A stretch of 64,000 nt of DNA, from contig NZ_JABAIA010000002.1 of the NCBI RefSeq assembly GCF_012641275.1, positions 620,001-684,000 on the forward strand, given 5' to 3'. This stretch comes from Chitinophaga varians. Lineage in GTDB: Bacteria > Bacteroidota > Bacteroidia > Chitinophagales > Chitinophagaceae. The notes below the pieces were generated by a model. It saw nothing but the letters and a program-made list of their open reading frames with translations, searched no databases and was not told the origin of the DNA. Each line of letters starts with the position of its first letter. Position 1 is the first letter of the stretch. Of this stretch, positions 1-8,974 are shown in pieces. The translations under genes were made by a program, and so were the position numbers.

Positions 1-255
1 TACGTCGCCCATCAGGTTTTGTTGCAGCTGAAAGTCGCCGTTGGTATTATTGAAGTTAAAATAGATGGAAGACTGTATCTGCGGAAAGAAACCACCGATA
101 TAGTTGAAGTCGGGCTTCAGCGCGTCTTCGGTCAAACCGGTATTATCCGTGTTGTACTCCTCGAAGTTTTTGGTACAGGCGTTGAGGCCAAGGAGACCTG
201 CCGCCAGCGCGATGACTGCCACCGGCTTGTATAGTTTGAAGCTGAATTTTTTCAT
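1..255 (-). CDS. SusD/RagB-like outer-membrane lipoprotein, N-terminal part (cut by window edge)
   Basis: The reading frame starts with ATG at 255 and is open for 85 codons to the window edge, so only the N-terminus is seen. A short basic start and a hydrophobic stretch lead to a lipobox ending in Cys27 (LNAC), followed by TKNFEEYNTD. The same lipobox plus TKNFE pattern occurs in the other SusD-like proteins of this window, which makes it a surface lipoprotein that binds substrate together with a SusC porin. It lies 26 bp downstream of the SusC gene at 282-3398 on the same strand, the usual susC-susD order. The substrate cannot be told from this fragment. Confidence 0.85.
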   Translation of the reverse strand, partial: MKKFSFKLYKPVAVIALAAGLLGLNACTKNFEEYNTDNTGLTEDALKPDFNYIGGFFPQIQSSIYFNFNNTNGDFQLQQNLMGDV

Positions 256-281
256 CTGTGTTGAATTAAAGGTGAACATCA

Positions 282-3200
282 TTAGAAACCAACATTCAGG
301 TTAAAGCCAAAGCTGCGGGTTGCGGGCATACCGAACATATCTACACCGGAGAGGCCGTTGCCGGTAGACAGGGCGATTTCCGGATCATAAGGCGCTTTTT
401 TGGAGATATACCAGAGATTTCTGCCTACCAGGGAGAAGCGGAGGCTTTTTACGAAGCCGTGGCCCAACGCTCTGGAAGGAACACCATAACCGAGAGACAA
501 CTCTCTTAATCTTACTACGGTAGCGTCGTACATGTACTCGCCGCTCACACCGTCACGACCACCGATAGTACCGTACCATTTTTCGGCGTCTACTTTGGTA
601 ACGGGCTGTTTGGTGCTTTCATTGATACCGTCGATAGTAACGCCACCGGCTTTACGGGCAGCGCCTGTTCTTTCAGATACACCGTATTTGTCCAGTACCG
701 CTTCGGTCATAGACATTACTTTACCGCCGAATTTGCCATCGATCAGGAAGCTCAGCGTGAAATCGTTATAAGTGAAACGGTTGTTCCAGCCTCCTTGCCA
801 TTTTGGATTGGAGTTGCCTACAAACACGAGGTCAGACGTTACCAGCGGAGTGCCATCGGAACCGATGATCACACGGCCGCTTTCATCTCTTTTCAGTGTT
901 TTACCATAGATATCACCGTAAGATCCGCCTTTGGCCATGATGGAAGCAAAGGTGTTGGAACCGGCCGGTGTCAGGATAAACTGATCAATGTTGTCTGCCA
1001 GCTCAATGACTTCGTTCTTGTTCTTGGAATAGTTCAGGGTGGTGTTCCAGGTGAACTTGCCTGACTGGATAACGTTGTAACCTAATACCACTTCAATACC
1101 GCTGTTCTGGATGTTACCGGCGTTGATGAAGCGGAAAGAGTAACCTGTTCCCGGCGGTACGGCGATCTGGAAGTACTGGTTAGTGGTATTGGTTTTATAA
1201 TAGGTGAAGTCGAAGTTCAGCCTGTTGTTCAGGAAACGCCATTCTGTACCGATTTCCAGGGATTTGGTTTTTTCCGGTTTCAGTTCTTTGAAAGGCGCCT
1301 GGTTGTTGAACAGGAAGGTGCCACCCACCTGGCCAAGCCTGTTGAGCGGGTTGGTCACATACCAGGGAACGGTGTTACCTACGACAGCATATGAACCGCG
1401 CAGTTTGGCGTAACTAACAGGTTCCGGCATGTTGAAAAGCTGATGGAGCATGAAAGAAAGGCCGGCAGAGGGATAAAAGTAGGAGCCGTTTCCAGTGAAT
1501 GCCAGATTGGAAGACCAGTCGTTACGTCCGCTGAGGTCCAGGAATACCAGGTCTTTATAAGAAAGGTTTACGTTGCCAAAGGCTGCCTGCAGCTGGCTGT
1601 GGTTCTCCGGTACGGTCTGGATAAGGCTGCCTGTGGTCATGTTCTGGAGGGTAAAGAAGTTAGCCACATAGAGATCGCCCAGGTAGCTGTCAGCGTTCAT
1701 GCCTTTGGTACGGGTATCGTTGATGCTGGTACCTAACAGGGCATTCAGTTTGAAGTTGCCGATGTTGCGGTTCAGGTTCAGGATCAAATCACCATAGAAC
1801 TGTGTGGTGGTGAGATTGCTCATGATATAACGGCCGTTGGCGCCGGAGAGTACGCCGTTGGTACCGGCATAAAACTGGCCATCGTAGGTATCGTTGGTAC
1901 GGTCCATATTACCACGGGCCTGGAGGTACAGCCAGTCATTGAAGTCGTATTTGGCGCTGGCGTTGAAGAGCGTTCTGTTACGTACGGCCTGGCTGGTGTT
2001 TTTGTTAACGATCCAGTATGGGTTTTGTTGAACGTCTTCATTGAAAGGCCAGTTCTGCAGGTTAATCTGACGGGTCTCGTCAAATTTCATGTAGCTGTTT
2101 TTGAAAGGCGCCATATCGCGGCCTCTTGGGAACAGGTACAGACCGGTGAGCGGGTTGAAATACAAGCCGTTTACGGGGCCGTTGTCGAGCTTCTGGCTGA
2201 TAATATTCACGTTACCGTCCAGCGTCAGCCTGTCATTCAGGAATTTAGCCGTCTCTCTGAAAGAGAAGTTATGACGGTTGAGGTCATTGCCCGGAATAAC
2301 GCCTTTGGCATTGGTATTGGCGTAGGAGAAATATGTCTGTGCTTTCTCATTGCCGGCGGTAAAGTTGATGGAGTTGATCCAGGTATTACCATTACGGAAG
2401 AAGTCAGATACGTTGTCATGGGCGTTGGATATCTCCGGGCCCCAGCTTTGGGTGGAACCGTCTTTGGTGGCGCCGTAGGAATTCTGGAGCGCTGGTTTGT
2501 AGGCTACTTTGTCCAGTGTGAAACCGCTGGAGAATTCTACTTTGGCATTACCGGCTTTACCTTTTTTGGTAGTGATGAGGATAACACCGTTGGCTGCCTG
2601 GCTGCCGTACAGCGCGGATGCGGACGCGCCTTTCAGTACAGACACGCTTTCGATGTCGTCGGGGTTCATGTTGGAAATACCATCACCGCCATCACGGCCA
2701 GGGGTAAAGGTGGTGGTCCCGTCACCGCCCCAGGTGCTGTTAGGCTGTTGGGTGGAGTAGTTGGTCATCGGAATACCATCAATTACATACAGTGGCTGGT
2801 TGGTGCTTTGAGCTGATTTTGCACCGCGGAGGGTGACTTTAACGGAGCCTCCTACACCGGAACTGCTCCTGCTCACCGTGATACCGGCGGCTTTACCGGA
2901 GATAGAGTTCATGACGTTCGCGTCTTTGGCGGTAGTCAGCTCTTCATTGCCCAAACGCTGTGTGGAATAGGTGAGTGATTTAGCGGCTTTTTTCACACCG
3001 AGAGCGGTTACTACCAGCTCATTCAGTCCTTTTACGTTGTCATCCAGTCTTACATCAAGCGTAGCGCTGCTGCCAACGATTGCTTCATGTGAACCGAAGC
3101 CGATAGAGGAAAATACCAATACGTCACCGGCCTTGGCATTGAGATGATATTGGCCGTTGGCATTGGTTTGTGCGCCTTTGGTAGTACCTTTTACCTGAAC

Positions 3201-3398
3201 GGAAACACCCGGTAGTGGCGCGCCTTTAGAATCACGCACCGTACCACTGATTTCCTTTTCCTGTAAAATGCTACGGAATGAAGCTGTGGGCGTATAAGTA
3301 TAGCCGGCAGCCTTCGCATATGCATTGTCTGCTAATATGGAAGTGAGCGCCATTCCCGTTACAGCACACACTTTCATAAGGCGTAGGTTTTTTTTCAT
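282..3398 (-). CDS. SusC/RagA-type TonB-linked outer-membrane transporter (no STN domain)
   Basis: The 1038-residue product has a signal peptide (about 1-28), a carboxypeptidase-regulatory-like beta-sandwich (about 49-122, starting EISGTVRDSKGAPLPGV), a TonB box/plug region beginning near ELVVTALG (127-134) and a long beta-barrel ending in a C-terminal Phe (NLNVGF). This is the SusC family, which imports glycans or peptides through the outer membrane with TonB energy. It is clearly related to the SusC at 5487-8969 (GTVRDSKG, KDANxMNSIxGKAAG and QPLYxxDGxP are shared) but lacks that protein's N-terminal STN signalling domain, so direct FecR signalling is not expected. It is followed by a SusD partner. 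The substrate is unknown, and no glycoside hydrolase lies nearby. Confidence 0.93.
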   Translation of the reverse strand: MKKNLRLMKVCAVTGMALTSILADNAYAKAAGYTYTPTASFRSILQEKEISGTVRDSKGAPLPGVSVQVKGTTKGAQTNANGQYHLNAKAGDVLVFSSIGFGSHEAIVGSSATLDVRLDDNVKGLNELVVTALGVKKAAKSLTYSTQRLGNEELTTAKDANVMNSISGKAAGITVSRSSSGVGGSVKVTLRGAKSAQSTNQPLYVIDGIPMTNYSTQQPNSTWGGDGTTTFTPGRDGGDGISNMNPDDIESVSVLKGASASALYGSQAANGVILITTKKGKAGNAKVEFSSGFTLDKVAYKPALQNSYGATKDGSTQSWGPEISNAHDNVSDFFRNGNTWINSINFTAGNEKAQTYFSYANTNAKGVIPGNDLNRHNFSFRETAKFLNDRLTLDGNVNIISQKLDNGPVNGLYFNPLTGLYLFPRGRDMAPFKNSYMKFDETRQINLQNWPFNEDVQQNPYWIVNKNTSQAVRNRTLFNASAKYDFNDWLYLQARGNMDRTNDTYDGQFYAGTNGVLSGANGRYIMSNLTTTQFYGDLILNLNRNIGNFKLNALLGTSINDTRTKGMNADSYLGDLYVANFFTLQNMTTGSLIQTVPENHSQLQAAFGNVNLSYKDLVFLDLSGRNDWSSNLAFTGNGSYFYPSAGLSFMLHQLFNMPEPVSYAKLRGSYAVVGNTVPWYVTNPLNRLGQVGGTFLFNNQAPFKELKPEKTKSLEIGTEWRFLNNRLNFDFTYYKTNTTNQYFQIAVPPGTGYSFRFINAGNIQNSGIEVVLGYNVIQSGKFTWNTTLNYSKNKNEVIELADNIDQFILTPAGSNTFASIMAKGGSYGDIYGKTLKRDESGRVIIGSDGTPLVTSDLVFVGNSNPKWQGGWNNRFTYNDFTLSFLIDGKFGGKVMSMTEAVLDKYGVSERTGAARKAGGVTIDGINESTKQPVTKVDAEKWYGTIGGRDGVSGEYMYDATVVRLRELSLGYGVPSRALGHGFVKSLRFSLVGRNLWYISKKAPYDPEIALSTGNGLSGVDMFGMPATRSFGFNLNVGF

Positions 3399-3897
3399 AC
3401 TTGCCTTTTTTTTGGTTAATAATTGGTATTTAAATGTTGTGGATAAGATCTGCCTGTATCGCGTGCCTGCTGATACATTACGCTGTCACGTGCTTTCTGG
3501 AAAATACACTCCCCGTTAGCATGGCGAAAGCCATCCTTTACCACTTGTTTTTTATAAGTTGACGTGGTTTGTTAGCACAGGTATCCCCTTCGGAAACGCC
3601 TTGCGCTTTTGCGGCGCTGCTTCCGTTATAGTTTGTCGTGCCTGTTTTTCTTACATGAAACTTTTATTTTGAATGATATTACCTCGCTAATGTTTTCATT
3701 TGGATGAGCGCATCATAAGCGCTACAGGAAGGAAGTCGTATGTTAATTGAAATGGTACTACAGTAAATAAAAAAAAATTACGAATTACGAATTACGAATT
3801 ACGAATTACGAATTACGAGCTTCCTTATGGAAAGTATACTTACTGACCTCTCCATAAAAAAGCCCTTAATTGTAATTCGTAATTTGTAATTCGTAAT
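3399..3897. other. 499-bp intergenic region between a SusD gene and a downstream SusC gene
   Basis: No convincing ORF is seen. The part next to the SusD stop codon holds inverted heptamer arrays (listed separately). A GC-rich imperfect hairpin lies at about 3591-3625, with CGGAA/TTCCG outer and CGCC/GGCG inner pairs. No CAAAnnTA (the minus-strand TAnnTTTG promoter element) was found, so I cannot say whether the SusC at 282-3398 has its own promoter or is read through from the upstream SusC/SusD pair. Confidence 0.6.
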
Positions 3898-3898
3898 T
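3776..3898. repeat. Inverted arrays of AATTACG heptamers
   Basis: Six perfect tandem AATTACG units fill 3776-3817. After a 53-bp spacer, four units of the reverse complement (alternating TGTAATT and CGTAATT) fill 3871-3898 and touch the stop codon of the SusD gene at 3898. The arms can pair into a hairpin of about 28 bp. The same heptamer, in the same head-to-head arrangement, occurs between ilvC and ilvA at 50592-50657. Confidence 0.9.
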
Positions 3899-5475
3899 TA
3901 TTTGGTGTCCCACCATAGTTGCGTGCCGCCATTGTCGTCACCATTCAGCATTTTTTTTGCGCGTAGCAATGCTTTGGGATTAGTGACCTGCTCAATCTGC
4001 GGAAACGGCAGGCGGCGAATGAACTTCTCGGTATTGATGGTATTATTGCTGTTGTTGATGACGACAGGAAATAATTTCGGATAACCAGTCCTGCGGAATT
4101 CGCTCCATGCTTCAGTCCCTTCGGGGAACATGGCGATCCACTTCTGTGTGATAATACGCTCCAGCTTCTCTTCGTCCGATGCTCCCTCGTTCCATTTAAT
4201 GGTAATGGTACTGAGATGTTTGTTGCCGGCGGGCACATTGTTGTCCCTGTTGACCGGATCTACATAAGGCGCTGGTTTGCTGGTATCGTTTTGCAGATAG
4301 TCGTTGACTGTCGTTAAACCGTATTGGCTGAATGACGTGCTGACGCCCTTCTCATAGTTGTAGGCGGCGCTGCCGGCGCCGTCCCAACCGTTCAGCGATG
4401 CTTCTGCTTTGAGGAACCACGCTTCTGCTGCGGCCATGTACTGGATTTTGTTGTCCAGCATGGTGATCTTGGAATAACCGGTATATTGTTCTTTCAGCGA
4501 GATACGTATGCCGTTGCGGATGCCACGGTATACGTTTGCGCCTTCATCGGTATGCACAAAGTAACGGGGCAGCCGCGGATCATTATACCCGGTGAGGATG
4601 GATTCCATCGGCGCGCTCATGCGCAGATCTGCCCAGGTATAACACATGATGTTGAGCGGATGGGTGACGGGAGAAATATCTACGGCGAAATTTTCTTTGG
4701 CATCCTGCAACAAACCCAACGGATGTTTCAACGCTGCTTCACCTTCTTTCCGGGCCTTGTCTTTATCTGCGCCGTTGATGCGGATGGCCAGCCGCAGCCG
4801 CAACGTGTTGGCGAACTTTATCCATTTGGTATAATCGCCTTTGTATACGAGGTCGAACGCCTGGAAGCGTTGTGGATTACCGGCATTGACGTAGTTTGTC
4901 AACAGGTTGATAGCGGTGTCCAGGTCATGAAAAAAACGATAGTACACATCCCGCTGGGAATCGTATTCAAACGTGTTCTCCTTGTTGGTATCTCCGAAAT
5001 GGCTGTAGATAATAGGGCCGTAGGTGTCGCTGATACGGTGCATGGCCTCCACTTTCATGATGGTGGCCCAGGCATAAAAGTCAGGATACTTGTCACCGGA
5101 CTTCTCCTGTGCAAATACACAGGGCTTCATCACCCAGTGGTACACTTCGTTCCAGGGATAGTTGTTCCAGATATAGAGCAGCCCGTAATTCATATTGTTG
5201 ATATTGCCTTCAAACGGCGTGGGCGACATCATGTACCCTGAAAAAATATCCGCGTTGAGGTTCTGTTGAAGCTGCGCTGTCGGAGGATCATTGTAATGTA
5301 TCAGGTATAGCTGGGCTTGTGTGATGGGAGCGCCCATCAGCTGAAAATCACCTTTCAGGTCTGCCTCCGTAAAATCATAAGGGTTTTTGTTGATATCGGT
5401 GAATTTGCCGGTACAACCACTGCCCAATGCCAGGAGGGCGATAACCAGTAAGAAGTTACAGAACCGTTTGTGCAT
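3898..5475 (-). CDS. SusD/RagB-like nutrient-binding outer-membrane lipoprotein
   Basis: The 525-residue product starts with a hydrophobic leader and a lipobox ending in Cys21 (LGSGC), followed by TGKFTDINKNPYDF. The rest is the helical SusD fold, with the ALLRAKKML and WWDTK segments near the C-terminus that are typical of the family. It should sit on the outer leaflet and act as the lid and binding partner of the SusC encoded just upstream (5487-8969; 11-bp gap), in the same operon as the FecR and sigma genes. No enzyme is present to indicate the ligand. Confidence 0.93.
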   Translation of the reverse strand: MHKRFCNFLLVIALLALGSGCTGKFTDINKNPYDFTEADLKGDFQLMGAPITQAQLYLIHYNDPPTAQLQQNLNADIFSGYMMSPTPFEGNINNMNYGLLYIWNNYPWNEVYHWVMKPCVFAQEKSGDKYPDFYAWATIMKVEAMHRISDTYGPIIYSHFGDTNKENTFEYDSQRDVYYRFFHDLDTAINLLTNYVNAGNPQRFQAFDLVYKGDYTKWIKFANTLRLRLAIRINGADKDKARKEGEAALKHPLGLLQDAKENFAVDISPVTHPLNIMCYTWADLRMSAPMESILTGYNDPRLPRYFVHTDEGANVYRGIRNGIRISLKEQYTGYSKITMLDNKIQYMAAAEAWFLKAEASLNGWDGAGSAAYNYEKGVSTSFSQYGLTTVNDYLQNDTSKPAPYVDPVNRDNNVPAGNKHLSTITIKWNEGASDEEKLERIITQKWIAMFPEGTEAWSEFRRTGYPKLFPVVINNSNNTINTEKFIRRLPFPQIEQVTNPKALLRAKKMLNGDDNGGTQLWWDTK

Positions 5476-5486
5476 GGTAGTTAGTT

Positions 5487-8400
5487 TTACAATCCGAATT
5501 TCAGGTTAATGCCCATACTGCGTAAGGGCGGCAGTCCAAATACGTCTACACCCTGCAGGCCATTGCCGGAGCCCATCGACACGTCCGGGTCAAAAGGTGC
5601 GTTAAGCTTAAAGAAAAAGAGGTTCCTTCCGATAACGCCTACCCGCATAGTGCGCAGCCATTTCCATTTGAGTGGTACCAGGTAGCTGAGGCTCAGCTCC
5701 CGGAGCCGGATATTGGTGGCATCGTACATATACATTTCCCCGATGCCGGAACGGCCGCCGATGATGGTGTAATAGTTAACAGGATCTATCTTGCCGGTGT
5801 AGGGCGTGCCGTCCGCCAGTGCGGCGTTGAGTGTCACACCGCCGTTATCGCGGGCTTTGGCGGTTGCCTCGCTCACGCCGTAGTAGTCCAGTACGGCCTG
5901 TGTAACGCTCATCACTTTACCCCCGAAACGGGCGTCTATCAGAAAACCGACAGTGAAATTGCGGTAGTAGATGTTGTTGTTCCATCCCAGCATGAAATCA
6001 GGGTTCGGATTACCGACTTTCTTAAACGCGGGAACGGTGGACAGCTTCCCGTTTTCATCCACGATGATCTGGCCCTGGCTGTTCCGTTTCAGTTCTTTGT
6101 TGGAATAAATATCACCCCAGGAACCGCCTTCCTGTATGAAGGAACCGAACATGTTCACACCGAAGTCGGTAAGGGTGAACATGTTACTGGTATCGGCGCC
6201 GGCGATGTTGTTGTTGCTCAGCTGCAATACCTTGTTGCGGTTGGTGGAAAAGTTAATGGTGCTGGTCCAGCTGAAACCCTTTTCCTGTACAGGTGTTACG
6301 CTGATAGATGCTTCCAGTCCCTTGTTTTGGATATTGCCCATATTGAGGTAATAGGTCATAAATCCGGAACCGGGAGGGGCGGGCACTTCCATGTATTGTT
6401 TATAGTTGTTGTTTTTGTAGACGGTGATGTCTGCATTGAGCCTGTTGTTGAACAGGTGTACTTCCAGGCCTGCTTCAAAGGAATGGTTGTCTTCCGGCTC
6501 CAGGTGTATACCGGGATAGGGTGTACGTAAATTGAGCAGCACCCTGCTGACGCCGGCGGTGGTCTGCATGGTGAAGGGTGCAGGGTTGGAAGCATAGCTG
6601 GCAATGTCATTGCCTACTTTAGCGTAGGAGAGACGGGTGCGCAGCAGGTTGACGACCTTCGGCATTTTAAACATATCGGTCCATATGGCCGACAGGCCGG
6701 CTGAATAATAGAAGTATCCTTTGTTGAGGGTGGGAGTGAAGGCAAAAGTGCTGGACCAGTCATTACGTCCGGTAAGATCGAGGAACAGGAAGTTTTTGAT
6801 GCCCAGCTGGGCGTTGCCGAAGATGGCCTGCAGCTGTTTCTGTTCCACGGAATGCCGTGCGTCGAGTGATTTTTCAGCGATATTGGACAGTGAGAATTTA
6901 TTGGGGTAGTTAAGGCCCGGCTCTGCATTGGGATTGGCGCCGTTGAAAGAGCGTTCATGCGCTTTGAGATCGGTGATGCTGGCGCCCACATTACCGGCGA
7001 GGTGTAGCCAGGAATTTACTTTTCCGCTGGCATTGGCCATGATATCGGCATATAACTGCGTATTGAATTCCTTTTCAAGTATGTAACGGCCATTGGAGTC
7101 AGAAAGCACGCGCTGCGTGCCGGCATAGGCTTCCAGTTCGTACTGGTCCAGCGATTTGTCGAAGCTGGCGCGTCCCTTGAAGGAGAGCCAGTTGTTGAGC
7201 TGATAGTTGAGCGCCAGGGAGGCCATGCCCCGGTAACGGGCGTCCAGGCGGCGGTTGCGCAGCAGGGCCCACATGGGGTTCTGCTGGTCGTCCTGTCCTA
7301 TCCAGCCTTTGTCGCTGCGGATGTTCCACCAGTTCTGCAGGTACAGGCTCCGTTTGGCATCATAGTATTCAAACTGGTTTTTATAGGCGTCGAAATCGAG
7401 GCCGCGCGGGAACACGTACAGGCCGGAAATAGGGCTGTAGTATAGTCCGGACGACAGGCGGTTGATCGATGACTGCGCCAGGAAAGAGGCATTGGCGTCC
7501 ATCACCAGCTTGTTGTTGAGCAGCCGGAGGGTTTCGCGGAAATTGATGGTATGCCGGTTGAACTTATTGGTGGGGAGGATGCCTTTGTTGGTGGTGTTGG
7601 CGTAGGAGAAATAGGTTTGGGCCGTTTCAGTGCCGCCGCTGAAGGAGATGGTGTTGATCCAGGTGGCGCCGGTATTGTAGAAGTCTTTTACATGATCGGG
7701 CGACTGTACGGGAGCGCCCCAGCTGCCAAGGGAACCTGGCTTGGGCTGGTTGACGGAATCATAGGGCGGCTGTGTTTGTCCGTAACGGTATTGTAGCTTC
7801 GGCAGCAATGACGGTGTTTCGATGGTGAAGTCGGATGACACGTCGATGCGGCTTCTGCCGGCTTTGCCTTTTTTGGTGATGATGAGAATAACGCCGTTGG
7901 CGGCCTGGCTGCCGTACAGGGCGGCGGCGGAGGCGCCTTTGAGGATGCTGATGCTTTCGATATCGTCCGGGTTGATATTGGAGATGCCATCGCCGCCATC
8001 GCGGCCGCCGCCGCCGATGGTATTGTTGGCCTGGCCCCATACGTCCTGTGGCTGTGAAGGGGTGTAGTTGGCATAAGGTACGCCGTCAACGATGTACAAA
8101 GGCTGGTTTTCGCGGGTGGATTTATTCCCGCGCAGTACTACCCTGACGGTGCCGCCGATACCGGAGGCATTGCGGGTAATGCATACACCGGCTGCTTTAC
8201 CGGCGATGCTGTTCATGAAATTAGCGTCTTTAACGAGTGATACGTCGTCGCCGTCCAGCTGCTGGGCGGAATAAGGCAGTTCCCTCGATTTTTTTGGTAT
8301 GCCCAGGGCGGTAACGATCAGTTCCCCCAGTGCTTTAATGTTGTCGTGAAGCGTGATGTTAAGTTGACTGTTGGTGCCTACAGTTACTTCGCGTGTCAGA

Positions 8401-8969
8401 TATCCTACGTAGCTGAATAACAAAACATCGCCCGGGCTGGCGTCAATGCTAAACCCTGCGTCGGCGTCTGTTTGTGTTCCTTTGTTGCTGTTCCTGATTT
8501 GAACGGTTACTCCCTGAAGCGGCGTGCCTTTACTATCGCGTACGGTACCGGTGATTGTTCTTTCCAGTGAAACGTGCTTTAACAGGTCAACGGTTTGTGT
8601 GCCACCTGTGTCAATGTCGGCTCCTACTATTATTTTGTTGTTGATACGGGTAAACTTCAATCCGGTTTGTGCTGATAACAACGCCAGAACGTCTTCTACG
8701 GGTGTTTTGGTGCAGTTGAGCGTAACCTTTTTTTTCAGGTTAAGATCAGTTTTATCGTAGTGGAAGTTCAGTCCGGTTTTGACCGATATTTCGGTCATCA
8801 CGTCTTCCAGGTTTTTGTTTTTTGCCTGGATACTGACAACAATCGTGGATGGCGGCTGCTGTGTTTGGGCAAACGCGCTACTCAGGGTGTTCAAGCTACC
8901 GGCCAGCAGCAATGTCAGCATTAACCCCATGCATATCAACCATGTCATGGGGTAAGGCTTTACCCTCAT
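5487..8969 (-). CDS. SusC-like TonB-dependent transporter with N-terminal STN signalling domain
   Basis: The 1160-residue product has a signal peptide (about 1-34), a secretin/TonB short N-terminal (STN) domain (about 43-116, VVSIQAKNKNLEDVM through NNKIIVG), a carboxypeptidase-regulatory-like domain (about 138-222), a plug starting near ELIVTALG and the SusC barrel. STN domains on TonB receptors contact a periplasmic FecR anti-sigma factor. A FecR gene lies only 5 bp upstream and an ECF sigma gene before that, so this transporter probably also acts as the sensor that induces its own operon, as in the FecA/FecR/FecI system. ATG codons at 8969 or seven codons further in are both possible starts; the first is listed. 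Confidence 0.94.
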   Translation of the reverse strand: MRVKPYPMTWLICMGLMLTLLLAGSLNTLSSAFAQTQQPPSTIVVSIQAKNKNLEDVMTEISVKTGLNFHYDKTDLNLKKKVTLNCTKTPVEDVLALLSAQTGLKFTRINNKIIVGADIDTGGTQTVDLLKHVSLERTITGTVRDSKGTPLQGVTVQIRNSNKGTQTDADAGFSIDASPGDVLLFSYVGYLTREVTVGTNSQLNITLHDNIKALGELIVTALGIPKKSRELPYSAQQLDGDDVSLVKDANFMNSIAGKAAGVCITRNASGIGGTVRVVLRGNKSTRENQPLYIVDGVPYANYTPSQPQDVWGQANNTIGGGGRDGGDGISNINPDDIESISILKGASAAALYGSQAANGVILIITKKGKAGRSRIDVSSDFTIETPSLLPKLQYRYGQTQPPYDSVNQPKPGSLGSWGAPVQSPDHVKDFYNTGATWINTISFSGGTETAQTYFSYANTTNKGILPTNKFNRHTINFRETLRLLNNKLVMDANASFLAQSSINRLSSGLYYSPISGLYVFPRGLDFDAYKNQFEYYDAKRSLYLQNWWNIRSDKGWIGQDDQQNPMWALLRNRRLDARYRGMASLALNYQLNNWLSFKGRASFDKSLDQYELEAYAGTQRVLSDSNGRYILEKEFNTQLYADIMANASGKVNSWLHLAGNVGASITDLKAHERSFNGANPNAEPGLNYPNKFSLSNIAEKSLDARHSVEQKQLQAIFGNAQLGIKNFLFLDLTGRNDWSSTFAFTPTLNKGYFYYSAGLSAIWTDMFKMPKVVNLLRTRLSYAKVGNDIASYASNPAPFTMQTTAGVSRVLLNLRTPYPGIHLEPEDNHSFEAGLEVHLFNNRLNADITVYKNNNYKQYMEVPAPPGSGFMTYYLNMGNIQNKGLEASISVTPVQEKGFSWTSTINFSTNRNKVLQLSNNNIAGADTSNMFTLTDFGVNMFGSFIQEGGSWGDIYSNKELKRNSQGQIIVDENGKLSTVPAFKKVGNPNPDFMLGWNNNIYYRNFTVGFLIDARFGGKVMSVTQAVLDYYGVSEATAKARDNGGVTLNAALADGTPYTGKIDPVNYYTIIGGRSGIGEMYMYDATNIRLRELSLSYLVPLKWKWLRTMRVGVIGRNLFFFKLNAPFDPDVSMGSGNGLQGVDVFGLPPLRSMGINLKFGL

Positions 8970-8974
8970 AGAGT

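Noticed and set aside
2025..2816. A 263-codon open frame on the plus strand.
   Set aside because: It lies fully antisense to the SusC gene at 282-3398, has no family resemblance, and mirrors the codon structure of the real gene. The same holds for other long antisense frames at 4486-5241, 12052-13035, 24831-27092 and 47141-48307.
3776..3898. Regular AATTACG repeats considered as a CRISPR array.
   Set aside because: The units are 7 bp in direct tandem without spacers and no cas genes are present. They are short tandem repeats.
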